In this document: positions 7,305 to 15,828 of the stretch, in pieces | Layout: every line of letters starts with the position of its first letter | How positions within the stretch are numbered: the first letter of the stretch is position 1 | Assembly (NCBI RefSeq): GCF_024808875.1 | Contig: NZ_JANUCT010000003.1 | Location: 1-64,000, forward strand | Direction: 5' to 3' | DNA from: Methylohalomonas lacus | Lineage (GTDB): Bacteria; Pseudomonadota; Gammaproteobacteria; Methylohalomonadales; Methylohalomonadaceae | DNA: 64,000 bases | The notes under the pieces: model-generated | The model's database searches: none | Told to the model about the DNA's origin: nothing | Seen by the model: only the letters and a program-made list of their open reading frames with translations | Position numbers and translations under genes: made by a program

Positions 7305-9254
7305 TCAGGTAAGCTCGAAGGATTCGATTTGCTGGTCATTATTGATATTGTCGATGGGCTCACCGATAAAGTAGCCCATGGCAAAATCCGCGCCGCCGTT
7401 TATCGCCTGGGTCAGCATGGCTGCGTCCTCGATGAACGTCGCCACCAGCAGGCTGCCGTGCTCTTTTAGCTGGCTGATCGATGCCGGCATACTGGCGGGA
7501 TCGCTCTGCTGTGATTGCAGTTCGTCCAGCAGCTTCTGACTGATCTTCACGATATCGAAATGCGATTTTTCCAGGCAGCTGTTCAGCTGCTCTACCGAAG
7601 AGAAGGACGACAGCGCAAAGCGGAAGCCATAGCTTTGGCGCATGAACTTGAACAGTGCTTCCACCTGGCGCCGGTGTGTCAGGTATGTATCTGCGGCAAC
7701 CTCGATACACAATGACTTGCCGACATCCAGACCGGCGATGGATTTCATCAGCTTGCTCTGTAACCAGTTGAACAGGCTGGAGTCAGCAAAGGATTCCTCG
7801 CTTATCTTGATGAGAAAAACCGGGCTCTGTTGTTTGTTGTTGCGATAGCTGACAATGCGACCAACAGCCTGGCGCAGCAGCCAGCGATCCAGCAGTTTCT
7901 GGTTACGCTTGTTGCGCAGCTCCGGCATGATCTTGTCGGCCTCGATGATGACGCCGTCGGTATCGACCATGCGAATGCGAATACTGTAATACTCGCGATC
8001 GATCTGGGTGGCTTTTTCCGACAGTGGCATGATTGGCTGGTAATACTGCAGCAGTCGGTTGTCGTTCAATGCCTGCAGGATATCAAAGCCGGTGTCTGCG
8101 TCGCTGTCCGCCGGATCTGATTGCCCGTGCAGTTTTTCCGCCGGCATTTCCAGCGTCATTTCCAGGAAATCTGCCTCGCTGGGTGGTGCTGAAGCGGCAG
8201 CAGTTGCCGTGGAACGAGTGGTCGCCGCTGTTGGTGTTCCTGCTGCTGGATTCGCTGTGGTGGTCGTCGGGCTGATGGTCTCAGGTTCCGATACGGCGGG
8301 TACTGCGCGTGTGTCCGTCTGCGTCGCCGGCACGTCGCTGTAGGTCCCTCCGGGCATATGCAGGGCGCAGTCGTTACCACCGTTGTCCTGGATATGTCGA
8401 CACAGGCGCCGCGCGATGCGCATGATGTCATTGGCGCTCTTGTCCGCTTCGCTCAGGCCGACACCGGCGATACTGACTGTAAAAACAATGCTACTGCCGT
8501 CGTTGTCATAGGGGTGCTCGTGTAGATGCCGACCCAGATCGGTGACAGTCTGCTGCAGTGACGTGCCTGTCGGCAGAGTGCAGAGCAGCCCGATACTGGC
8601 ATCGCTCATGCGGGTCATGCTGACAAGATGATCGGTATCGGAGAAAACTTTGTAAGTTACCCTGGCGATATGTTTGATGACACTGTCCTGCAGAATGACA
8701 CCATGCGCTTCGCCCAGCTCGGTATATTGATCCAGGTCTATGAGCACGAAAACCTGTCCGCTTTCGCTGTCCGTTGCCGCCTGTTCGAGTTTTTTATAGA
8801 ACAACGCCTTGTTGAAGGACTGGCTGTTCTGGGTATTGGCCGCTTCCTGCTCGCGCTCCGCGTTGCGGATCTGGATGGCGTCCTCAATAGCTTGCTTGAG
8901 TTTTTCCCGGGTGATGTTCTGCTTGCGCAGGTAGTCCTGCACACCGTATTTCATCGCCCGTACGGCGATATCCTCGCTGCCAGCTGCGGTCATCATGATG
9001 ACCGGCGGGAAATGCTCCTGTTTCTTCCATTCATTCAGCAGGTCGAGGCCGGTCAGCGACGAGTTCAGGAAATAATCGAGAATGACCAGATCGCAACCGG
9101 TCCAGTCGAAGTCGGTAGGCGGCGGCCCGCTCAGCGCCGGATCGTATTCCTCGACGATGGCGTCGGGCAGAATGCCGTTGATGTGGCGCGTAATAAGCTG
9201 CCGAAAGGATTCGTCATCATCGATGATCAGACAACGTTTCACCGGTTTGGTCAC
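7305..9254 (-). CDS. Response regulator with degenerate GGDEF and EAL domains
   Basis: A 649-residue protein starting at GTG 9254 (AGGGG six bases upstream, then VTKPVKRCLIIDDDESF). Residues ~5-125 are a receiver domain with the acidic pocket IDDD, phospho-site LVILDYFL and a late YLRKQ lysine. Next comes a GGDEF-like region (~155-290) in which the catalytic GGDEF loop is replaced (MSDASIGLL), then a Pro/Thr/Ala-rich linker. The C-terminal EAL-like region (~395-645) has YYSIRI where EALLR should be but keeps a GYFIGEPID end. It probably binds cyclic di-GMP or partners rather than making or breaking it, as in FimX-type proteins. Its receiver resembles that of the kinase at 37468-38778. Confidence 0.82.
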   Translation of the reverse strand: MTKPVKRCLIIDDDESFRQLITRHINGILPDAIVEEYDPALSGPPPTDFDWTGCDLVILDYFLNSSLTGLDLLNEWKKQEHFPPVIMMTAAGSEDIAVRAMKYGVQDYLRKQNITREKLKQAIEDAIQIRNAEREQEAANTQNSQSFNKALFYKKLEQAATDSESGQVFVLIDLDQYTELGEAHGVILQDSVIKHIARVTYKVFSDTDHLVSMTRMSDASIGLLCTLPTGTSLQQTVTDLGRHLHEHPYDNDGSSIVFTVSIAGVGLSEADKSANDIMRIARRLCRHIQDNGGNDCALHMPGGTYSDVPATQTDTRAVPAVSEPETISPTTTTANPAAGTPTAATTRSTATAAASAPPSEADFLEMTLEMPAEKLHGQSDPADSDADTGFDILQALNDNRLLQYYQPIMPLSEKATQIDREYYSIRIRMVDTDGVIIEADKIMPELRNKRNQKLLDRWLLRQAVGRIVSYRNNKQQSPVFLIKISEESFADSSLFNWLQSKLMKSIAGLDVGKSLCIEVAADTYLTHRRQVEALFKFMRQSYGFRFALSSFSSVEQLNSCLEKSHFDIVKISQKLLDELQSQQSDPASMPASISQLKEHGSLLVATFIEDAAMLTQAINGGADFAMGYFIGEPIDNINNDQQIESFELT

Positions 9255-9477
9255 TGCAACCCCTGAATTGTGGCTGGCATGGCGCAAGGCGCGCCGAAGG
9301 CTGTTTCTCCATTCCTTATTACATAGCACATTTTGAGAGAATTCAACCGTTAACGCGGTCAGTGCCAGCCCGATCGATGTGACTGATTTACAGGGCCGAC
9401 GGTTCTGCACCATGACGATGCAGGCCGATATGACCGTGCCGTTGCCGAATTTCAGTAACCGCCTGGCCGGGGTCGGA

Positions 9478-10101
9478 TCAGGAGGAATTGCCGATATAGA
9501 GGCAATAGCGCCAGAGTCCGGCGTAGGCGGAACGCATCTGCAGCGCCTGCTGCTGCAGCCGCTGCTGTAGATGAACCAGCAAGTGGCCTTCCATGCGGAC
9601 GTGATTCATGGCCATCCAGTCGCGAAACAGGCGGCTGCGACTGTCGTGAAAATCGACCACGGCGATGCTGCCCCCCGGCGCCAGGTCTTGGCGCATGGCG
9701 TCAATTGCTGCGACCCAGCCGGGGTTGAACATCGACAGGGCGTAGGAGGCGAGAATCAGATCATAGCCCGGTTGTTGATGGCACGCGGTGATTGGCCGGT
9801 CATAGCGGTGTTGCCAGAGCCTGACCCGGTCGCCCAGGCGGCGTCGAGCGATGCCGAGCATGTCGGCGGACAGATCGAGTCCGTGCAGTTCGGCGTGCGG
9901 GAACAGTTGCTGCAGCAGCTCGAGGTTGTAACCCGTGCCACAGCCGACTTCCAGAACCCGGCTCGGGCGAACGTGTTCGCCGGCCAGGCGCACGATGGCG
10001 CGGCGACCGAACAGGAAGGCCCAGCGGCTGCGATCGTAGACGCCGGCATGCAGGCGATAATAGTTCTCTATATTGCTGCCAATGGTCGTGCTGCGTTTCA
10101 T
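9478..10101 (-). CDS. btaB: BtaB-type diacylglyceryl-homoserine N-methyltransferase
   Basis: A 207-residue class I SAM methyltransferase with motif I EVGCGTGYN (residues 51-59) and GLDLSADML after beta strand 2. The family reaction is triple N-methylation of diacylglyceryl-homoserine to the betaine lipid DGTS. The assignment rests mainly on context: its ATG overlaps the stop of the upstream BtaA gene (ATGA), the same order as in bacterial btaAB operons, and the short length fits bacterial BtaB. Taken alone, the sequence would support only a small-molecule or lipid methyltransferase. Confidence 0.82.
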   Translation of the reverse strand: MKRSTTIGSNIENYYRLHAGVYDRSRWAFLFGRRAIVRLAGEHVRPSRVLEVGCGTGYNLELLQQLFPHAELHGLDLSADMLGIARRRLGDRVRLWQHRYDRPITACHQQPGYDLILASYALSMFNPGWVAAIDAMRQDLAPGGSIAVVDFHDSRSRLFRDWMAMNHVRMEGHLLVHLQQRLQQQALQMRSAYAGLWRYCLYIGNSS

Positions 10102-11273
10102 ACGACTTCGGCGAAATGCAGGCTGCCATAGGTGCCAACCCGGTCCTGCAGATGCAGTTGGCTGGTTCGCTTCGGATAAAAGCGCAGTGAATCGAGAATG
10201 AAGCCGGGCAGGAAGTCGAGACGTTCACCGGCGGAGCGCATGAGGATGCGGGCCCCCGGTGCGCTGTTGGCCAGTATCAGCCGCCACTCCTCGGCCAGGG
10301 CCTCGGGCTGGTGCCAGGCCAGCCAGTCCTGGTGGTCCAGCAGCACATAGTGTGTATAGGCCCCCGGCTGCCGGCGCAGGAATTCGGCGACGCTGGCGTT
10401 ATGGGGCTGCACGCGGTGAATGTTTCGCCGCAGGTGATCGAAATGCTTGGGCTTGAGGTAATTCGGACAGCACTCGCGGGTATAGGCACCGGTCAGGTAG
10501 ACGCGCCAGAAATAGTTGTCACGGATGAGCACCTCGGTGGCGACGCGCCGGAGTTTGTCGCTGAGAAAACCATGGATACCGCCGGGGTAGTTGTCGCTGA
10601 TCAGGCGGGCCTGGGCCCGCGGTACGCCGAGCATTGTCATGGTCAGTGGCTGGCGCATGGTCCAGGCAATGAACCGACCCCACAGATAGGGTTCAATACG
10701 ACTGTAGATTGCCTTCTGTTCAGCAATCGACTCGGCGTCGATGAGATCCAGCAGGTGCGTCTTGAGCGGGCGTTTCTCACGCAACAGGTAACGCGTCAGC
10801 AACCAGGCGACGACACCCGAACCGCCATGATAGTAGAATGAACGCTTGCGGCTGTTACTGTCGAAATATTCGATACGGCGATCCCAGAACATCTGTGCGT
10901 AGTCCGGTAGCCGGTTACGGGCACTGGCGTAGACATCGCGGAAACGCGAGTGTGAGCCTTGTCCGAACATGGCGAAGAGATCGTTAAAGTCACCACGCTC
11001 GATCAGTGCCAGTTTCAGTGCCAATAACGCATTCTGGCGCGGGTTGACGTCGACGGCATGGATTTCGGCCGGTGCGTCGAGCAGATAGTCGAGTGCATTG
11101 CAGCCGGCACTGGTGAGCATGACGACGCGACTGTTGCTATCCAGCTGCAACAGTTCACGATCGATGCGCGGATCTTCCCAGCAGGCGTTATAGATGAGAT
11201 TGTTGTTGTGGAATGTGCGGAAAAACAGGTCCTGGGTGGCATTCAGGAACCGACGACGATAATGCGTTGCCAT
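10098..11273 (-). CDS. btaA: BtaA-type SAM:diacylglycerol 3-amino-3-carboxypropyltransferase
   Basis: A 391-residue protein of the DUF3419/BtaA family. Recognisable blocks are NNNLIYNACWEDPRID (~24-38), a Rossmann-like VVMLTSAGCNALDYLL (~50-65), and the central FYYHGGSGVVAW. BtaA moves the aminocarboxypropyl group of SAM onto diacylglycerol, the first step to the phosphorus-free betaine lipid DGTS. BtaB follows with a 4-bp overlap. A PhoB-box-like repeat lies ~70-90 bp upstream of the start (11345-11362), which fits induction when phosphate is limiting. Cytoplasmic or membrane-associated. Confidence 0.88.
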   Translation of the reverse strand: MATHYRRRFLNATQDLFFRTFHNNNLIYNACWEDPRIDRELLQLDSNSRVVMLTSAGCNALDYLLDAPAEIHAVDVNPRQNALLALKLALIERGDFNDLFAMFGQGSHSRFRDVYASARNRLPDYAQMFWDRRIEYFDSNSRKRSFYYHGGSGVVAWLLTRYLLREKRPLKTHLLDLIDAESIAEQKAIYSRIEPYLWGRFIAWTMRQPLTMTMLGVPRAQARLISDNYPGGIHGFLSDKLRRVATEVLIRDNYFWRVYLTGAYTRECCPNYLKPKHFDHLRRNIHRVQPHNASVAEFLRRQPGAYTHYVLLDHQDWLAWHQPEALAEEWRLILANSAPGARILMRSAGERLDFLPGFILDSLRFYPKRTSQLHLQDRVGTYGSLHFAEVV

Positions 11274-11344
11274 GTTTGCGTTAACCTGTGACCTCTTGTG
11301 GGCGACAGCCTATGAATTTCATGTGACGCGAACATGCCGAATTA

Positions 11345-11362
11345 ATGACAGGTTGATGACGT
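11345..11362 (-). promoter_or_regulatory. Putative PhoB box upstream of btaAB
   Basis: On the minus strand the sequence is ACGTCAT CAAC CTGTCAT. This is the 7-4-7 spacing of the PhoB box, with the second half-site perfect (CTGTCAT) and the first matching at its last five bases (GTCAT). It points toward btaA, whose ATG is 71 bp downstream. A weak -10 candidate (CATGTT) follows at about the right distance. The box ends one base before the ATG of the divergent Sel1 gene. Confidence 0.6.
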
Positions 11363-12316
11363 ATGCAAGACTGGAAAGGCCGTGACCAGCTGATCGCCGT
11401 TGCATTGGCTTCGCTGTTGACGCTCCCGGCGGCGGCCCAGAGTCCGGGTGAGCCGGGCGGCGTGGATCCGGAACTCGATCCGCAGGCACTGAAAGCGGAA
11501 GCCGAAGACGGCAACGTCAATGCCCAGTACAACCTCGCGCTCATGTACCTCAACGGTATCGGTGTCGACGCGGATCCGGCCCGGGCGGCCGAGTGGTTCC
11601 GCGAGGCGGCTGATCAGGATGATGCCGAGGCGCAGATGCAGCTCGGCTATCTATACGACGTCGGCAAGGGCGTGACGCAAAGCAACGCCCAGGCCTACTA
11701 CTGGTACCGCAAGGCGGCCCGGCAGGGCGACGGCTATGCCATGGTCAATCTCGGCTATATCTATCGGGACGGCCGCGGCGCGGAAGCCGACAGCGAAAAG
11801 GCCTGCGACTGGTTTGAAAAGGCGGCCGATGCCGACAATGCCGAAGGCCAGTACGCGCTGGCAGACTGTTACCTGGAGGGGCAGGGTCGCGAGCGGGATT
11901 CAGCAACGGCGCTCAAATGGTACCGGCTGGCGGCCGAGCAGGGTGATGCCATCGCGCAGGGTCGACTGGGTTACCTGTACGAGCAGGGTATTGGCGTTGA
12001 CGAAAACCGGGCACAGGCGGCGGACTGGTACCGGCGGGCGGCGGAGCAGGGTGAACCGCAGTCACAATACAACTACGCGGTTCTGCTGAGCACCGGTGAG
12101 GGCGTCGAACAGGACGAAGCGGCGGCGGTTGATTGGTTCAGAAAGGCGGCCGAGCAGGGCGATGCGCATGCCCAGTACGCGCTCGCCGGCAGCTATTTCG
12201 AGGGCCGCGGCGTCGCCGCTGACAGCGAACGCGGCATGCACTGGCTGCGGCGCGCCGCCGACCAGGGCTTTGCGCCGGCCGAGCGGCTGCTGCAGCGGGT
12301 CAAGGATAGCGACTAG
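11363..12316 (+). CDS. Exported Sel1-repeat protein
   Basis: A 317-residue protein with a probable signal peptide (residues ~1-25, ending LLTLPAAAQS) followed by seven consecutive Sel1-type repeats of ~36 residues, each of the form A..LG.LY..G.GV..D...A..WYR.AA.QG. Sel1 repeats fold as alpha solenoids and act as protein-binding scaffolds, so a periplasmic scaffold is the most that can be said. It is divergent from btaA, with the putative PhoB box abutting its start, and its stop overlaps the convergent SDR gene by four bases. Confidence 0.85.
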   Translation: MQDWKGRDQLIAVALASLLTLPAAAQSPGEPGGVDPELDPQALKAEAEDGNVNAQYNLALMYLNGIGVDADPARAAEWFREAADQDDAEAQMQLGYLYDVGKGVTQSNAQAYYWYRKAARQGDGYAMVNLGYIYRDGRGAEADSEKACDWFEKAADADNAEGQYALADCYLEGQGRERDSATALKWYRLAAEQGDAIAQGRLGYLYEQGIGVDENRAQAADWYRRAAEQGEPQSQYNYAVLLSTGEGVEQDEAAAVDWFRKAAEQGDAHAQYALAGSYFEGRGVAADSERGMHWLRRAADQGFAPAERLLQRVKDSD

Positions 12317-13128
12317 GCCTGCGGGTGCCAGCCGGCGTCGGCCCAGATTTCACCGCTGATGGCCGAGTTGGCAATCATGAAGCAAATGGCGTTGGCGATT
12401 TCTTCCGGCCGGATCAGGCGGTTCAGCTGGGTGTGCGGGAGAATGTGTTTCTCGATGAATTCGTCGCCGAGTGCCCGCACCATGGGCGTGTCGGTGAAGC
12501 CGGGGTGAATGACGCCGCAGCGAACACCGTGAAAGATTGCTTCCATGGTCAGCGTTGCGGCGGCGCCCTCAAGGCCGGCCTTGGTGGTGGCATAGGCCAC
12601 CTGGCCCTTGTTGCCCTGTGACGAGATCGAACCGATGAAGATCACGGTACCCTGCACGGTTTCATCCGGATGCCACTTGCGCTTGCCGTGCGCGGCGCGA
12701 TCCTCGGCAATACCGGCGATCATCTCCAGCGCCCAGTAGATCGGAGCAACCAGGTTGACCTCGGTGACCTGGCGGAATTTTTCCACGTCGTAAATCTTCG
12801 ATTTGCCGCTTTCCTTGTCGACCTTGACGGCCAGGGAGTCACGGGTGATGCCGGCTGCCGGTACACAGATGCTGACTACGCCATGGTCCTGACGCATTTT
12901 CCCGAACACCTCGGCGCGGAATGTCGCGTCGGTGACGTCACCCTTGAAGGGTACCGCCACGTCGCGGTTGCAGACCTGGTTGATGTCATTCGCTGTGTCC
13001 TCGACGGCATCGTCCATATCGACTATGGCGATTGCCTTGACACCCTGTTGGGCGAGTTCGCCGGCAACGGCCTGGCCGATGCCACTGGCGGCACCGGTAA
13101 CGATAGCGACTTTATTCCTGATTTCCAC
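12313..13128 (-). CDS. Short-chain dehydrogenase/reductase (SDR)
   Basis: A 271-residue classical SDR with the cofactor motif TGAASGIG (residues ~11-18), a GSISS active-site serine block and YATTK catalytic Tyr/Lys. The NNAG-type motif is atypical (VPAAGITRD), and there is an insertion near residues 115-160 with a WHPDE segment. NAD(P)-dependent oxidation or reduction of an unknown substrate is expected. The start is a GTG preceded by AGAGGAG. The gene is transcribed toward the Sel1 gene, overlapping its last four bases. Confidence 0.85.
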   Translation of the reverse strand: MEIRNKVAIVTGAASGIGQAVAGELAQQGVKAIAIVDMDDAVEDTANDINQVCNRDVAVPFKGDVTDATFRAEVFGKMRQDHGVVSICVPAAGITRDSLAVKVDKESGKSKIYDVEKFRQVTEVNLVAPIYWALEMIAGIAEDRAAHGKRKWHPDETVQGTVIFIGSISSQGNKGQVAYATTKAGLEGAAATLTMEAIFHGVRCGVIHPGFTDTPMVRALGDEFIEKHILPHTQLNRLIRPEEIANAICFMIANSAISGEIWADAGWHPQA

Positions 13129-13282
13129 AGCGAGCTCCTCTCGTCTATTGATTCAAATGGACAATGCGCATTGTAACGCGCATATGGTGCGCTGCAATAT
13201 AAGTATCTGTGCCCGGCATGAGGCGATGACAAGTCTGCAGGGGCGGGAGAATGAGCCCACCACCAGGCTTTATCGCACGCTG

Positions 13283-13894
13283 CTAGGCTGCAGAGGCGAG
13301 ATCAGCGGTCTCTGAGCGCTCCGGGGTGAAGACATCAACCCGCGCCGGTGGCAGGTTGCCCCAGACACGGGACGTGCCGAGCCGACGAAAGCCGGGTGGC
13401 GCGCTGTCGCCCGGATCGCCGATGTGGTAGGTGAACTGGATGTAGTGTCCGTTGTCCGGCAGCAGCTGCTGGACCTCCTGGCTTATTGCAGCCACCAGCG
13501 GCGGTGCCAGGGAGCGCAACGGCAGGCTCGACACGATGTGACTGATGCGCATATCGGCGCCCAGCTGGCTGCGCAGCAGTTCGCCCAGCTGGCCGGCGTC
13601 GCCCTCGATGATGCAGCGCTGGGGAAAGTGGCGGCGTAGCCTGGTGACTAGGGTGGCAGAACGCTCCACGCAGACGAGCCTGTCCGGGTTGCTCAGTTGC
13701 TGTTCCAGGGCGCGGGTGATGGCGCCGGTACCGGCGCCGAGTTCGATGACATAACCATCATCTGTTTCCGGCACCTGGCGGGCAATATGCCGGGCCAGCC
13801 AGCCGGAGCTGGGAATCAGCGAGCCAATCGTACGCGGCGTGGCGATGAATTCACCACAAAAAGCGGCCAGCGAGGCAAATGTTTCCAACCCCAT
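13283..13894 (-). CDS. Class I SAM methyltransferase, phospholipid N-methyltransferase-like
   Basis: A 203-residue protein whose start (FIATPRTIGSLIPSSGWLAR, residues ~17-36) resembles the membrane-associating N-terminus of PmtA-type phospholipid N-methyltransferases. SAM motif I follows (VIELGAGTGAITRAL) with an acidic residue after strand 2 (VCVERS). Family members methylate phosphatidylethanolamine toward phosphatidylcholine, but rRNA-dimethylase-like enzymes share this fold, so the substrate is uncertain. It lies 2 kb from btaAB, which gives the region a membrane-lipid theme. It is divergent from msrA. Confidence 0.65.
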   Translation of the reverse strand: MGLETFASLAAFCGEFIATPRTIGSLIPSSGWLARHIARQVPETDDGYVIELGAGTGAITRALEQQLSNPDRLVCVERSATLVTRLRRHFPQRCIIEGDAGQLGELLRSQLGADMRISHIVSSLPLRSLAPPLVAAISQEVQQLLPDNGHYIQFTYHIGDPGDSAPPGFRRLGTSRVWGNLPPARVDVFTPERSETADLASAA

Positions 13895-14150
13895 AAGTCA
13901 CGATTATCCGGTATTCAATCAGGCACACGCGCCTGAGGTGGCTTTCACTATGAGGCCACTATGATACTTTGGATTGCAACAAGTTGCATGTCAGGGTATC
14001 AGGACGCTGCCGGTGCTCACCAGCCGGTTTGCGACGACTGCATCAAGCAAGCCGGATAAGGGGCAGGCAGGGCACCTGGCTGGGCGTGCCTGAACGTTGC
14101 CTGGGTAAGCAGGTCGTATTGAGTAATTTCGCCGCGAGGAGACGTTTACC

Positions 14151-14786
14151 ATGATTTTTGCTCGTAAAGCGGGCGAATTGCCCGCAGCCGAACAGGCGCT
14201 GCCGGGACGTACCCGGCCAATGGCGGTCAATAATCAGCATTACGTCAATGGCCACCCGATCCAGCCGCCGTTTCCCGACGGTCTGCAGCAGGCCGTGTTC
14301 GGACTGGGCTGCTTCTGGGGCGCGGAACGCCGCTTCTGGCAACTTGACGGGGTTTATTCGACTGCGGTGGGTTATGCCGGCGGTGATACCCCGAATGCAA
14401 CCTATGAAGAAGTGTGTTCGGGGCGGACCGGGCATGCCGAAGTCGTGCTGGTCGTGTTCGATCCGGAACGCATCAGCTATCGTGAGCTGCTGCGCGTATT
14501 CTGGGAATCACATGACCCGACCCAGGGGCTGCGCCAGGGTAATGACGTTGGCAGCCAGTACCGCTCGGCCATTTATACGAGTTCTGGCGAACAGCAGCGC
14601 CTGGCCGAGTATACGCGCGATGAGTACAACCGCGCGCTACAGTCAGCCGGTTTTGGTGTCATTACCACGGAAATCCGATCGGCGCCCGAATTCTACTATG
14701 CCGAGGATTATCATCAGCAGTACCTGGCCAAAAATCCCGCCGGTTACTGCGGTCTTGCCGGTACCGGTGTGCAGTGCGTGGCATGA
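14151..14786 (+). CDS. msrA: Peptide-methionine (S)-S-oxide reductase MsrA, cytoplasmic type
   Basis: A 211-residue protein with the catalytic [11 protein letters not shown] block (Cys54), [22 protein letters not shown] downstream and a DYHQQYL segment late, as in E. coli-type MsrA. It has a ~50-residue N-terminal extension and a C-terminal GTGVQC cysteine suitable for resolving the sulfenic acid. It repairs S-methionine sulfoxide using thioredoxin. No signal peptide is seen. GAGGAG sits about 10 bases ahead of the ATG. A second, exported MsrA is encoded at 22127-22723. Confidence 0.93.
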   Translation: MIFARKAGELPAAEQALPGRTRPMAVNNQHYVNGHPIQPPFPDGLQQAVFGLGCFWGAERRFWQLDGVYSTAVGYAGGDTPNATYEEVCSGRTGHAEVVLVVFDPERISYRELLRVFWESHDPTQGLRQGNDVGSQYRSAIYTSSGEQQRLAEYTRDEYNRALQSAGFGVITTEIRSAPEFYYAEDYHQQYLAKNPAGYCGLAGTGVQCVA

Positions 14787-14842
14787 AGCCACCGCGCTTA
14801 ACCGGTATGATGTCAGTATAAATTCCCACAGCAGTCACGATC

Positions 14843-15664
14843 ATGAATGCAGCTGTCAGCGATGCGCTGAAAATCGAGGAATACCGTATCCAGGACGAGC
14901 CCTACTACGAGCCACTGGGTGACGAGGTCGCCGTGTTCGAGGCCGCCTGGCGCAATCAGTTGCCGGTGTTGCTGAAGGGGCCGACCGGCTGCGGCAAGAC
15001 CCGGTTCATGGAATACATGAGCTGGCGTCTCGATCGGCCGATGATCACCGTATCCTGTCATGACGATTTAACCGCGTCCGACCTGGTCGGCCGTTACCTG
15101 GTGAAGGGCGGTGAGACGGTCTGGGTGGACGGTCCGCTGACACGCGCGGTACGTGCGGGCAGTCTGTGTTATCTCGACGAGATCGTCGAGGCGCGCAAGG
15201 ACACGACGGTTGTTATCCATCCGCTGTGTGACGATCGTCGGTTGCTGCCCATCGACAAGCTGGGCGAGGTCGTACCGGCGCCGCCGGAGTTTTCGTTGAC
15301 GGTTTCCTACAACCCCGGCTACCAGAGCGTGCTCAAGGACATGAAGCAGAGTACGCGGCAGCGGTTTGTTGCACTGGAATTCGGTTATCCGCCGGCGGAG
15401 CTCGAGGCCCGCGTGGTGATGAAGGAATCGGGTGTTGACCAGGCCGTTGCCGATCGGCTGGTGCAGATCGGTCACATGACCCGCAATCTCAAGGACAACG
15501 GCCTGGACGAGGGCGCCAGTACCCGCCTGCTGGTCAACGCCGGCAAGCTCATGCGTACCAGCGTACCCGAGGCCAGCGCCTGTCACTCGGCGATCGCCGA
15601 AGCGCTCACCGACGATCCGGACATGCTCGCGGCCATCCGCGAGCTGATTGCTTCGGTGTATTAG
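14843..15664 (+). CDS. cbbQ: CbbQ/NorQ-type MoxR-family AAA+ ATPase
   Basis: A 273-residue AAA+ protein with Walker A GPTGCGKT (residues 46-53), Walker B LCYLDEIVEA near residue 110 and a sensor-1 Asn in TVSYNPGYQS. Length and motifs match CbbQ/NirQ/NorQ. With CbbO, CbbQ forms a motor that removes inhibitory sugar phosphates from form I or II Rubisco; NorQ/NorD help mature nitric-oxide reductase. The next gene is the VWA partner, but neither Rubisco nor nor genes lie in this window. The CbbQ name is therefore by family and not proof of target. Confidence 0.85.
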   Translation: MNAAVSDALKIEEYRIQDEPYYEPLGDEVAVFEAAWRNQLPVLLKGPTGCGKTRFMEYMSWRLDRPMITVSCHDDLTASDLVGRYLVKGGETVWVDGPLTRAVRAGSLCYLDEIVEARKDTTVVIHPLCDDRRLLPIDKLGEVVPAPPEFSLTVSYNPGYQSVLKDMKQSTRQRFVALEFGYPPAELEARVVMKESGVDQAVADRLVQIGHMTRNLKDNGLDEGASTRLLVNAGKLMRTSVPEASACHSAIAEALTDDPDMLAAIRELIASVY

Positions 15665-15678
15665 TTCACTGGTTCACA

Positions 15679-15828
15679 GGTAATTGGTGGTTAGTAGGAG
15701 CGGCGACCTCGCCGCGAAAAAGGTTCGAATAACATGCCGTAACTGACCTCTTGTTAGGCCCGGGGTCGGGCCTCCTACGGGCGTGGTTCACTAGTCGGTC
15801 AGACTTTTTAAATCACCAATCACCAATC
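15679..15828. repeat. Dispersed composite repeat copy B: inverted REP pair flanked by heptamers
   Basis: REP 1 begins GTAGGAGCGGCGA at 15694 and forms a perfect GCGGCGA/TCGCCGC stem (15700-15715). REP 2 is inverted: AGGCCCG/CGGGCCT stem at 15756-15773 ending with CTAC at 15775-15778. GTAG-headed palindromes in inverted pairs are typical of REP/BIME elements of gammaproteobacteria. ATTGGTGG lies outside on the left and two AATCACC heptamers on the right, the latter running directly into the cbbO start codon. Related copies are at ~20.2 and ~22.0 kb, with an arm at 195-302. Confidence 0.8.

Noticed and set aside
13895-14150. Possible riboswitch or small RNA upstream of msrA
   Set aside because: GC-rich with several short inverted repeats, but no known riboswitch core could be matched by eye.
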